From contig NZ_JAQKQJ010000018.1 in assembly GCF_029109325.1 (NCBI RefSeq), forward strand, positions 62,001 to 126,000: a DNA stretch of 64,000 nucleotides, read 5' to 3'. This DNA comes from Nodosilinea sp. PGN35 (GTDB taxonomy: Bacteria; Cyanobacteriota; Cyanobacteriia; Phormidesmidales; Phormidesmidaceae). Positions 34,309 to 42,070 of this stretch are shown piece after piece. The notes beneath the pieces were generated by a model, which saw only the letters and a list, made by a program, of their open reading frames with translations, ran no database searches and had not been told where the DNA came from. Each line of letters begins with the position of its first letter. The stretch's first letter is position 1. The position numbers were made by a program, and so were the translations under genes.

Positions 34309-35512
34309 GGCCTGCCGGTGTCTCCTGTGGTGTTTGTGGGGCAGTGTTGGGGGGGGCTTTGGGGTAATGAAGGGATTGTAACCGCTTGAGCCAGTCGCGC
34401 AGCTGGCTTTCACCCCCGGTAGTCGGGGGATTTAGCATCGCCGCCAAATCGGTGGCCGGCTGGGCCGTCTGTTCACACCAGGCCGCTTGTAGCTGCTCCA
34501 TGGGCAGTGGCGTACTGCCTAAACCCAGGGCCTTTTGCAGACGAAGGCGTTCGGCCTGGCTCAGGGTCTGCACCACAAAGTCGTGGCTGCCCGCCTTGTG
34601 CAGCACCCCGGCCAGGGCCTGAATGTAGGCCTGGCTGTTGTCTACCTGAGGGGCTGGCAGGGTTTGCCGCCGACCCAGTCTGCGGTTGAGGGCCAGCAGC
34701 GCCAGCAGCGTTACGGCCAGGGCTTGAAGCACTACCACCGCCAGGGGGGTGCGGGCCAGGTAGGTGAGCCAACTAGCGTCATTGCCGCCGCCCTCGGAGG
34801 CGATCGCCGCCTCATCCCGGTAGCCATGCAGGTACTCATCGACCCACACCCGCCCGCCCGCGCTCGTCGCCAACTCCGTCAGCAGGGCAAAATTTCCCGA
34901 CTGTTCTCGGTAGGCATTGGCGGCCAGGTGGGGGGTGGCCACCATGGTCACCTGCCCCGGCCCAAAGGTCTGCTGCCAGACCACTGCGCCATACCCGTCT
35001 TCGAGGGCTACGCCCAACTGTGGCCCCTGGCTGTAGCGGCGGCGGGTGTCAATCTGCACCGGGCCAGCGTCACTGGTCAGGGTTTGGGAGAAGGGAGCCG
35101 CCGTCGCTGGTACCTTGACGCCCAGCACCACCAGCCGGTGTCCGGCGGCTATCCAGTCGGGCATCCAGGGCAGCAGGGCCGACAGCCCTGGCTCGTCGGT
35201 AAACCCCGGCAGCACCGCCACCAGGGTTTCTGGGTTAGCTGACCGGTTTTGAATCAGGGTGACGGTGGCCTCTTCAGTCTTCCCCAGCTGCTCGATCAGG
35301 TCTGCCACCGGGCGCTGCCAGCGCTGCACGGTGATGCCCTGCTGCTCCAGAGATGCAAACCAGGCGCTGTAGCCCGCTGGCCCCCGGTGCCAGGTGGAGC
35401 CGCTGTCTGAACGGCTGGTGGCCGGGGCTGTCACCAGCAGCAGCCCCAGCAGCAGCGCCAGGGCCAGGAGTGCCAAGATCAACGGGCGGCGGTTGAGGGG
35501 CAGCGATCGCAT
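34301..35512 (-). CDS. DUF4350 domain membrane protein
   Basis: 403 residues from ATG 35512, overlapping the DUF4129 stop by one base (TGATG); a GTG at 35515 is less likely. A first membrane helix (about 9-29), a soluble region with a class I amidotransferase-like fold typical of DUF4350 (GYSAWFASLEQQGITVQRW, then HLAANAYREQSGNFALLTEL), and a second helix (about 257-277) near the end are visible. The C-terminal tail is Pro/Gln-rich. DUF4350 proteins occur in MoxR operons; the function is unknown. Confidence 0.85.
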   Translation of the reverse strand: MRSLPLNRRPLILALLALALLLGLLLVTAPATSRSDSGSTWHRGPAGYSAWFASLEQQGITVQRWQRPVADLIEQLGKTEEATVTLIQNRSANPETLVAVLPGFTDEPGLSALLPWMPDWIAAGHRLVVLGVKVPATAAPFSQTLTSDAGPVQIDTRRRYSQGPQLGVALEDGYGAVVWQQTFGPGQVTMVATPHLAANAYREQSGNFALLTELATSAGGRVWVDEYLHGYRDEAAIASEGGGNDASWLTYLARTPLAVVVLQALAVTLLALLALNRRLGRRQTLPAPQVDNSQAYIQALAGVLHKAGSHDFVVQTLSQAERLRLQKALGLGSTPLPMEQLQAAWCEQTAQPATDLAAMLNPPTTGGESQLRDWLKRLQSLHYPKAPPNTAPQTPQETPAGHE

Positions 35513-36132
35513 CACGACTGGGCGATCTCCTGGTAGGCGCGGCGGCAGCGCTGGTAGGTTTCCTCCGTCGCCGGGGCATCGCCGTAGGTCAGGCGCTCGT
35601 GGGTGCGAATCAGCAGCTCGTAGGGGCGGCTGGGGTCGGTGGCAATGCAGTCGAGGTACTCGCCATCGGTGCGGCTGGGGCGGTAGAGCACCCGCTCGGT
35701 GTCGTTGAGCCGCGCCAGCCCCGCCATGTAGAGAGCCTGGCAGGCCCCGGCATAGTCACCCTGCTGGGCCAAGCGCTGGGCCTCTCGCCACCAGTGGGCC
35801 GCCTGCCTAAGGGCCGCCTCGGCGGGGGCCGCAAATTGGGTTGTGCCTAAATTTATCCGCTGCTGCCGATAGTCGAGATAGGCCAAGATGCCACGGTACA
35901 GCAGCCAGCCTATCCACAGGGCCAGGGCGGCGATCGCACACCAAAACAGCCCCTCGGCCACGGGGCCGAGCCATCCCCAGGCGGGCACCTCCGGGCGATC
36001 GATATCGACCTGAGAGAACTGGTACTCAAACCATTCCCCCAGGTTCTGCGCTGCTTGGCGCAGCTGCCAGGCGAGGGAGTTGGTGCGGTGGGCGAGATCG
36101 GCCATGGGCAGGTCAGTCAAAGCTGGCCCCAT
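35512..36132 (-). CDS. DUF4129 domain membrane protein
   Basis: 206 residues. One membrane helix (about 63-83, LFWCAIAALALWIGWLLY) is followed by the cytoplasmic DUF4129 helical region: AHWWREAQRLAQQGDYAGACQALYMAGLARLND, then PSRTDGEYL and THERLTYGDAPATEETYQRC. The TPR-like pattern is standard for this family, which is found with MoxR, DUF58 and transglutaminase-like proteins. It is the first gene of the MoxR operon, 53 bp after the stop of the second CAP-domain gene, so the two units might be read together. A Met at residue 10 is an alternative start. Confidence 0.88.
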   Translation of the reverse strand: MGPALTDLPMADLAHRTNSLAWQLRQAAQNLGEWFEYQFSQVDIDRPEVPAWGWLGPVAEGLFWCAIAALALWIGWLLYRGILAYLDYRQQRINLGTTQFAAPAEAALRQAAHWWREAQRLAQQGDYAGACQALYMAGLARLNDTERVLYRPSRTDGEYLDCIATDPSRPYELLIRTHERLTYGDAPATEETYQRCRRAYQEIAQS

Positions 36133-36185
36133 TATGGCCCAGGATTTAGACGACTCTAGAGAATGGCAGGTTACAGGTCTTTAAC

Positions 36186-37811
36186 TTATTGACTATTGCC
36201 CTCCAAGTACCCGCTGGCGTAGGTAATAACGCACATATTGCGGAGATAGCGATGGGTACCGCAGGCCACACCTATCACTTGAAAGTCAGGGTTAAAGAGA
36301 TTGTCGCGATCGCCAGCATCTTCATACCCGGCCTGGGCTATGTTATCGCCAATCAGCATTTCCATCACTACCCGCTGGGCGGTGGGCGAGTCTACATAAG
36401 TTACATTCTCATAGCTAGCTTCGTCGCGTATGCCGCAATTTCGCACGCTGCCATAGGCAGACAGGCGCTGCCCCGGCCCACTGAGATTGTCTCCGGTATG
36501 GCCACGTTTAAGGCCACTGCGACCCTGATCCACAACATGATCTCGATTACCCCGAGACATGCCATCAGAGACATCTAGCTTTGGCAAGGAGGAGCGTTGA
36601 CGCAGAGAAGCGATCGCCTCATCCACCAGGCGACGACGCTCACCAGGATTCAGGGAGTAGCCCCGCAGTTGGAGCCAATTGTTGTAAAAGTCTTGCTTGT
36701 TGGCTTCAATCAAATCTGCATAGCCTTGAGGGTTAGTTCTGACTCGATTGAGTTCAGCAACAACAGCCTGTTCTAAGGCAGAGAGATTGTTTGGTGGGCG
36801 ACCAGATACCCCCAGGGCATCGCGGTGGGCTTTAAGCTGGGCGGCAATGCCAGCGGCCAACGCTGGAGGTAGTTCATCATCTACCCAATAGGCGGGATTG
36901 AGAAACCGCAGCATTTCGCAGGAACTCCCGGCTTGGCCGGGGTCAAAGGCATCTAGGGCGGGATTGGGGTAGACATAGCGCTGTCCCTTGCGGACTGTGG
37001 TGGCACTGGGCTCTCCCTCTGCCTGAACAGCTACGTCCCCTTCTAAAACCTCGATGGTGACGCGCTCTGTTTCTACAGCTACCTTGTCTTCGAGGGTAAT
37101 GTGAGAACCGTCCTCTGGAGAACAAATCTCTGGACTGCATTCGACCAGACGATATTCGGTGACCTGAGTGGTTAGCGGCCTGCTGATCACCCGAATCACT
37201 GTTTGAGACTGACCCGGTTCGACCGATAAGTTAGCATCTGCCGCCGGGGTGCCTGCTTGTTTAACCCCCACCGAGGATTGTGGGAGAGACAGACTCGTTT
37301 GACGATTGCTGGATCGATCAATCTCGAGGATGCCGTCATCGCCCTGGCTACAGGCCCTCTGTCCACTGCCAGGGGAACCGGCACCGCTCCAGCCAATGAT
37401 AAAATTGCCGCGAATTCGGCAGGGAAAGGTGTAGGTGCCACGGTTGTGGGTCTTGACCAGCAAGTTGCTGTAGCGATCGCCGCCGCCTACAAAGGCAAAG
37501 GCTGCCCAGTACTCTTCTGTGGGCACAGACAATCGGCCGCCGTCCCGCATTATTGCCCCACGGGCTACGCGGCCAGGACGAGTATTGCCGTCGGGCTGAA
37601 TCCAAAAGTCGCCGCTGTCGCCTGCTTCGCCAAGGTTGGCCACGCGGGCGGCGGCGGGGCGATCGGCAGCACTCGGGATCGGGAGGGCGGCGATCGCGGC
37701 AACAGCCAACCCCAATGCAAGACCGCGCCGCCGCTGGGTCAACCGCAGCACCTGCCGCTGAAGTACGCTGGCCCGTCGGAAAAATTGTCCTAATGTGTCC
37801 ATATCGTTCAT
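36186..37811 (-). CDS. Exported CAP-domain protein with FecR-like domain, catalytic-site variant
   Basis: 541 residues. A basic N terminus and hydrophobic stretch (about 31-48) form a signal peptide or anchor. Residues ~55-165 are a domain shared with the next gene (FWIQPDG, GGRLSVPTEEYWAAFAFVGGGDRYSNLLVKT, FPCRIRG). Residues ~200-285 have a FecR-like beta strand pattern (VTIEVLEGDVAVQ, VRKGQRYVYPNP). Residues ~340-541 are a CAP/SCP domain: LNRVRTNPQGYADL, RGHTGDNL (H438), YENVTY (E468), and NLFNPDFQVIGVACG. The second CAP His is replaced by Asp (D501). The function is unknown; CAP proteins are secreted and act in binding or proteolysis-like roles. It is 76 bp downstream of its paralogue. Confidence 0.85.
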   Translation of the reverse strand: MNDMDTLGQFFRRASVLQRQVLRLTQRRRGLALGLAVAAIAALPIPSAADRPAAARVANLGEAGDSGDFWIQPDGNTRPGRVARGAIMRDGGRLSVPTEEYWAAFAFVGGGDRYSNLLVKTHNRGTYTFPCRIRGNFIIGWSGAGSPGSGQRACSQGDDGILEIDRSSNRQTSLSLPQSSVGVKQAGTPAADANLSVEPGQSQTVIRVISRPLTTQVTEYRLVECSPEICSPEDGSHITLEDKVAVETERVTIEVLEGDVAVQAEGEPSATTVRKGQRYVYPNPALDAFDPGQAGSSCEMLRFLNPAYWVDDELPPALAAGIAAQLKAHRDALGVSGRPPNNLSALEQAVVAELNRVRTNPQGYADLIEANKQDFYNNWLQLRGYSLNPGERRRLVDEAIASLRQRSSLPKLDVSDGMSRGNRDHVVDQGRSGLKRGHTGDNLSGPGQRLSAYGSVRNCGIRDEASYENVTYVDSPTAQRVVMEMLIGDNIAQAGYEDAGDRDNLFNPDFQVIGVACGTHRYLRNMCVITYASGYLEGNSQ

Positions 37812-37887
37812 GGCTAGGGCAGGTCTTGGAGCATGGCAACAATTTTCCTATCCTGGTTGGGGTGTTTTCAAGAGATGAACAGACTCT

Positions 37888-39330
37888 TTACCGACCGGCT
37901 TCTAGGTAACCGTTGGCATAGGTGATAGCGCACATGCTGCGCCACTGCGGATGTGAGCCACAGGCGGCTCCAGTGACCTGAAAGTCTGGATTAAACATAA
38001 TTTCGCGGTGTTTACGGCTGGGGAGGCCGTCATCCACAATCAGCTGGATCACCACATCGCGGGCATTGCCAGATCCGTAGGACACGTTTTCCCCAGAGGC
38101 GCAGCCCACGGTGCCGTGACGAGCCAAGCGGTTACTCATATCTGTTGCCCCAGTGCCGTGGCCAATACCACCTTCCCTAGTCTGAACTGCCACCAGGTCT
38201 TGGGCTGCTTGGGACAGCCCCGCCGAGGCGGTCAGCGGGGGCAGAGTACGGGTAGCGCGGAGGAATGCGATCGCCTCGTCGTAGGCTGCACTTCCCTCAT
38301 TGGTTACCAGCGGCACTTGCCCGGGTAGCTCTAGGCGATTCCCCCGAAAATACTGACGACGCTCGGCCAACAGCTCAGCATAGAGTGCAGGGTTGGTGCG
38401 TGCCCGGTTCATTTCGTCTACCACCCCTTGCTCTAAACCAGGGAGGTTTGGCGACTGGCCAGAGACCCCAAGGGCTTCTCGGTACTGCCGCAGCTGATCG
38501 GCCATGGGGCGACGAATCTCCTCAGGGGTATTCTCTGCCGACCAGTAAAAGGGATTGAGAAATCGAAGCATCTCGCAGGTGTTAGCCTCGGCACTGGCGT
38601 TAAAAGGGGTGATTGTGCCGCTAGGAGAACTGTATTTTTGCCCCGCCACCACGGAGCCTGACTGAGGCAGGTTGGGTGCTTCAATATCGACACTGCCCTG
38701 AAATACCTCAACGGTAACCGCCGCTGCGTTGTTAGCGGATTGCTGCGTGCGAATTAGGGTGAGCTGCTCGCCCGGTTCGATGCTGAGGTCGCTAATGCTG
38801 CTGGCCTGTTTAGCAAAATCCAGCAATCGCGAGATAGGATTGCCCGCCGAGTTATCTGCCCTGGCCCGCTGAATTTGAATGCCGTGGTCGCCTCGACTGC
38901 AAGGTCGCCCATTGCTGCCACTCCAACCAACGATGTGGTGACCCTGAATGCGACAGGCAAAGGTGTAGATTCCCCAATCGTAGGTCTTGACAAGCAGACC
39001 TCTGTAGCGCTGATCGCCGCCAAAAAAGCCAAAGGAGGCCCAGTGGTTGCGGTCTGGAACCGATAGGGAACCACCGTCATATATTTCGGCCTGTCTGGTC
39101 ACGCTGTCAGCTCGAGCCCCAGAGCTACTTCTAATCCAAAAGTTGGATCCGCTGCCGTGAAAATCTAGGATACGGGCGGTCATGGGGCGATTGGCAGAGG
39201 CAACTAGACCCGCCGATAGCAGGGTGACGCTAGCCAAGCCAAGGGCAGAACCCGCGCGAACCAATCGGCGCGATCGCCCCAGGGCCATCGCCTTCAACAG
39301 CAGCGGTGGACGATTTGACGAGGGTTTCAT
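37888..39330 (-). CDS. Exported CAP-domain protein with FecR-like domain
   Basis: 480 residues, paralogous to the next gene in the operon. Signal segment at about 22-46; shared N-terminal domain at 52-155 (FWIRSSSGARADSV, GGSLSVPDRNHWASFGFFGG, LLVKTYDWGIYTFACRI); FecR-like segment at about 183-245 (VTVEVFQGSVDIEA, VVAGQKYS); the linker CEMLRFLNPFYW, conserved in both copies; CAP domain at about 295-478 with MNRARTNPALYAELL, H391 (GIGHGTG), E414 (SGENVSYG) and H441 (KHREIMFNPDF). The usual CAP residues are intact. The ATG overlaps the stop of the STAND NTPase gene by 4 nt, so the two are translationally coupled. Confidence 0.87.
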   Translation of the reverse strand: MKPSSNRPPLLLKAMALGRSRRLVRAGSALGLASVTLLSAGLVASANRPMTARILDFHGSGSNFWIRSSSGARADSVTRQAEIYDGGSLSVPDRNHWASFGFFGGDQRYRGLLVKTYDWGIYTFACRIQGHHIVGWSGSNGRPCSRGDHGIQIQRARADNSAGNPISRLLDFAKQASSISDLSIEPGEQLTLIRTQQSANNAAAVTVEVFQGSVDIEAPNLPQSGSVVAGQKYSSPSGTITPFNASAEANTCEMLRFLNPFYWSAENTPEEIRRPMADQLRQYREALGVSGQSPNLPGLEQGVVDEMNRARTNPALYAELLAERRQYFRGNRLELPGQVPLVTNEGSAAYDEAIAFLRATRTLPPLTASAGLSQAAQDLVAVQTREGGIGHGTGATDMSNRLARHGTVGCASGENVSYGSGNARDVVIQLIVDDGLPSRKHREIMFNPDFQVTGAACGSHPQWRSMCAITYANGYLEAGR

Positions 39331-41663
39331 GGGGGTAATCCTGGGATACGACAGAAGGCAGCGCGTTCAATAAAACTGTCAGAGCGGCTAAAGATGCGAT
39401 CGCTGAGGGTATGGCCCAAAAGCTCACCACAGTTGTCGTCGAAATAGTCGTCGTCCTCGGCCCGGAACCCGCAGCGATTGTTGGTTGCCTGCCGCCATAG
39501 GGTCTCCAGGGCCACAAGGGTAGGGCAGGGAATCAAAAACGCTTCCGTTGCATCGAGCACGCCGTTGTCGTTGAGATCGGCCTTTAGCCCCGGTGTGCGC
39601 ATTAGCAGGGTGTAGGTGCTGCGCAGGGCTCCCGGCTCGTACTGATCTTCGTAGTCCGTTAGCAACGTGCCGTCAATTAGGCTGCCCCACTGCTGTTGAT
39701 CCAGGTCTTGAGCCACCGCAGGTAGGTAGTGCTGCGCCAGCAGATCGGCCAGGTTGGCCTCAGCTTGTTGGGCAGTGGTTTGAATGATTTGGCGATCGCC
39801 CGCCTGAAAGCCACCCTCTGGCCCTTGGGCCGCGCTCTCAAAGCGACGGGTAGCGATCAGCAACGCTTTGTAGGATTCGATGGCGGCATTGATGTTTTCC
39901 CGTGCGGCCTGTCGTTCAGCCGTTGCCAGGGCCCTGGGTAAAACCTGCACTAGAGGCGGGCTGGTTTCAGCCCCCACCAGCACCGCCGCGTACTGCTCCT
40001 GAAACTGGCGCTGCGATCGCTGCCCCTGGGCGATGACCGCCAGGCTGGAGATGCCGACTACGAGGGTCGCGATCGCAACCCGATCCCTCCGCTGCCGATG
40101 GCGACTGTGGCGCAGCAAATCCTGGGCTCGGTCAGATAGCCCAAAGGTAGTCTTGTAGTGGCGATCGTACTCCACCGCATCCGCAAGCTTTTTCCCCGAC
40201 AGTAGATAGCCCTGGGCTCGGCTATGGTGATCCCACTCCTGGGCCGCTTGCTCCAAAGAGCGCTGTTGAATCAGAGCTTTGCGATCGTCGTCTAACCACT
40301 CCCGCAGCTGTGGCCAGCTGCGGATCAGGGCTTCGTGGGCCACCTCAACCGTTACCTTAGGTTGACCCTGGGCTAGCTCGCCCTGATCATCGGTCACGAC
40401 CAAGTTGGCGTCCGCCAGATGCTTTACTACCTCCGCCACCCGTGCCTCTGGGTGCTGCGGGGTCACCAGGCTGGCTTGGGTCACCCGACGGCGGGTGTCT
40501 TCGGCTCCTTCCCCCAGGTGGGTGAGGTTCATAAAAATGTGTTTTGCGGTCTGCTGCTGTTCAAGGGTGAGAGAACTATACGCGTCGTCTGCTCGTTGCT
40601 TGAGCGCTCCCGCTACCCCGCCCAGTTGGTGGTAGGTTGAGAACGTCAGCTGGTGGTTTTGCTGCCCATGCCATAGCTCTGTCAGGGTGTATTGCAGCAG
40701 CGGCAGCCTGCCCGGCGCTTGCTGTAGGTCGTCAAGCATGGCCCGAGTTAGCCCCGGCTCTAAACCAACGCCGCTTTGCCGGGCTGGCTCTTCAATGGCT
40801 CGGGTCAACTCTTCCTGGGTCATCGGTAGAACGGGTTCTAGATGCTTTTGCACCCACCGGGCAAGCCCGCCATAGTGCTGTTCAAAGCATTTGCCCACAA
40901 AGTCCGAGCGCATCGCCAAAATCAGACAGAGCTTTGTTCCAGCAGCATCTAGACCTCCCAGCAGGGTTTCAAAGAAAGCTAGCCGCTCAGTGGTGTCTTG
41001 ATGCGGTGCAAATGCCTCTTCAAACTGATCCACTACCAAAACCACTTTCTCAGCCAAAGAGGTTTCGACCAAAGCGCACAGCCCCTCAGCACCAGATTGA
41101 ATCAGCCGTTTTGCTTTTTGCTGCTGCTCAGCGCGATCCAGACGGTTCCATCCGGCCTCCACAAAGGCCAGTGCCAGGCTCTGTAACGGGTGCTCCCCGG
41201 GCACCAGAATGCGGATTTCGTAGCCGCCTTTATCTTTCAGCTGTTGCAACAGCCCAGCCCTCAACACCGAAGACTTGCCGCTGCCCGATGCCCCTACAAG
41301 GGCTAGAAAGTTGCCGTGGGTGACTTTGTCGAGCAATACCTGAGTCAGAGCCTCGCGCCCATAAAAGTTTTGGTAGTCTTCACCATTGCAGTCGAAGTAA
41401 GACAGTCCCTTGTAGGGGCAATGGGCGGGTCGGTCAGGACGTTCTTTGCCTGAAATCTGGCCCAGCACGTCTTGCAGTATCGTCAACCCCGGCCCAGTGG
41501 TTTCGACCCAGGCCAACAGCGCAGCAGCCCGTTCTCCCTGGGGTGCCGTGGCGGCTGGCATGATACTCCTGGGCACATTGAGCGTAAACCCAATCTGCTC
41601 GAACTCAGCGGAAGATAGATTACTCAGGGTTTGGGCAAGATGCTGGCGTTCGGCAAATAGCAT
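39327..41663 (-). CDS. Membrane-anchored STAND NTPase with N-terminal effector-associated domain (EAD1-like)
   Basis: 778 residues. Residues 1-72 resemble effector-associated domain 1 (SSAEFEQIGFTLNVPRS, then APQGERAAALLAWVE and TILQDVLGQI). Residues ~82-460 are an nSTAND1-type NTPase: CPYKGLSYFDCNGEDYQNFYG, Walker A GASGSGKSS (124-132), Walker B VVDQFEEAF (210-218), MRSDFVGKC (251-259), GRLPLLQYTLTELW, and the winged-helix region ending VEVAHEALIRSWPQLREWL. Such proteins usually continue into WD40 or TPR sensor repeats. This one instead has a membrane helix (about 527-547) and a 230-residue tail with an EF-hand-like loop (D696-x-N-x-N-G-x-x-D704-x-x-E707) and four Cys. Likely a transmembrane sensor or switch in conflict or signalling. 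A possible -10 element lies at 41719-41724 on the reverse strand. Confidence 0.85.
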   Translation of the reverse strand: MLFAERQHLAQTLSNLSSAEFEQIGFTLNVPRSIMPAATAPQGERAAALLAWVETTGPGLTILQDVLGQISGKERPDRPAHCPYKGLSYFDCNGEDYQNFYGREALTQVLLDKVTHGNFLALVGASGSGKSSVLRAGLLQQLKDKGGYEIRILVPGEHPLQSLALAFVEAGWNRLDRAEQQQKAKRLIQSGAEGLCALVETSLAEKVVLVVDQFEEAFAPHQDTTERLAFFETLLGGLDAAGTKLCLILAMRSDFVGKCFEQHYGGLARWVQKHLEPVLPMTQEELTRAIEEPARQSGVGLEPGLTRAMLDDLQQAPGRLPLLQYTLTELWHGQQNHQLTFSTYHQLGGVAGALKQRADDAYSSLTLEQQQTAKHIFMNLTHLGEGAEDTRRRVTQASLVTPQHPEARVAEVVKHLADANLVVTDDQGELAQGQPKVTVEVAHEALIRSWPQLREWLDDDRKALIQQRSLEQAAQEWDHHSRAQGYLLSGKKLADAVEYDRHYKTTFGLSDRAQDLLRHSRHRQRRDRVAIATLVVGISSLAVIAQGQRSQRQFQEQYAAVLVGAETSPPLVQVLPRALATAERQAARENINAAIESYKALLIATRRFESAAQGPEGGFQAGDRQIIQTTAQQAEANLADLLAQHYLPAVAQDLDQQQWGSLIDGTLLTDYEDQYEPGALRSTYTLLMRTPGLKADLNDNGVLDATEAFLIPCPTLVALETLWRQATNNRCGFRAEDDDYFDDNCGELLGHTLSDRIFSRSDSFIERAAFCRIPGLPP

Positions 41664-41754
41664 TGCGTGTAGACGGAAGGCGAAGGGAGCCTGAAGCCAA
41701 AAAATAACTTTCTCGCCTAATATAGCCAGTTTCTAGCTGATTTTCCCCTGCAAC

Positions 41755-42063
41755 TCAGCTCTTAAGCAAGTCTTTACGGGCGATGGTCAAAGACCGGTCA
41801 AAGACCAACGCTCTTTCGCAGGCGGGGTCATGCTCCGCAAAGCTCAACACCACCACCCGACGGGGCGCTGGATTGTCATACCCGCGATAAACCAGACGAT
41901 AGGCCGCCCCACCCCAGTCCCTTGCCAATGCTCGATAGCCAGTTAGTTTTCCCTTAGGGCCATAACTGGCTACCCTCCGGGTTTCGTCGGGATCGAGGGA
42001 GAGAACCTGTTGATACCGAGACAAATCTCCTTGCAGCGAACCAGCCAGCTCAGGATGCCTCAA
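41755..42063 (-). CDS. RelE/ParE-like small protein with 24-nt in-frame insertion
   Basis: 102 residues from TTG 42063. GYRALARDWGGAAYRLVYRGYDNPAPRRVVVLSFAEHDPA has the strand-rich pattern of RelE/ParE-type toxins (arginine and tyrosine in YRLVYR, then a hydrophobic strand). No antitoxin gene is adjacent; the neighbour upstream encodes a channel 7 bp away. Near its C terminus the codons for VFDRSLT come from a 24-nt hairpin-containing insertion (41784-41807) that keeps the frame. The toxin-like assignment is weak, and the gene could instead be a host-specific regulator. Confidence 0.6.
   Translation of the reverse strand: MRHPELAGSLQGDLSRYQQVLSLDPDETRRVASYGPKGKLTGYRALARDWGGAAYRLVYRGYDNPAPRRVVVLSFAEHDPACERALVFDRSLTIARKDLLKS
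41784..41807. repeat. 24-nt direct-repeat insertion inside a coding sequence
   Basis: TGGTCAAAGACC followed by GGTCAAAGACCA: two tandem copies of GGTCAAAGACC, each able to fold as GGTC-AAA-GACC. Removing it leaves a continuous frame (ERAFARKDLL). The first 14 bases equal those of the 26-nt insertion in the Uma2 gene at 18049-18074. Confidence 0.7.
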
Positions 42064-42070
42064 ACTGGCA

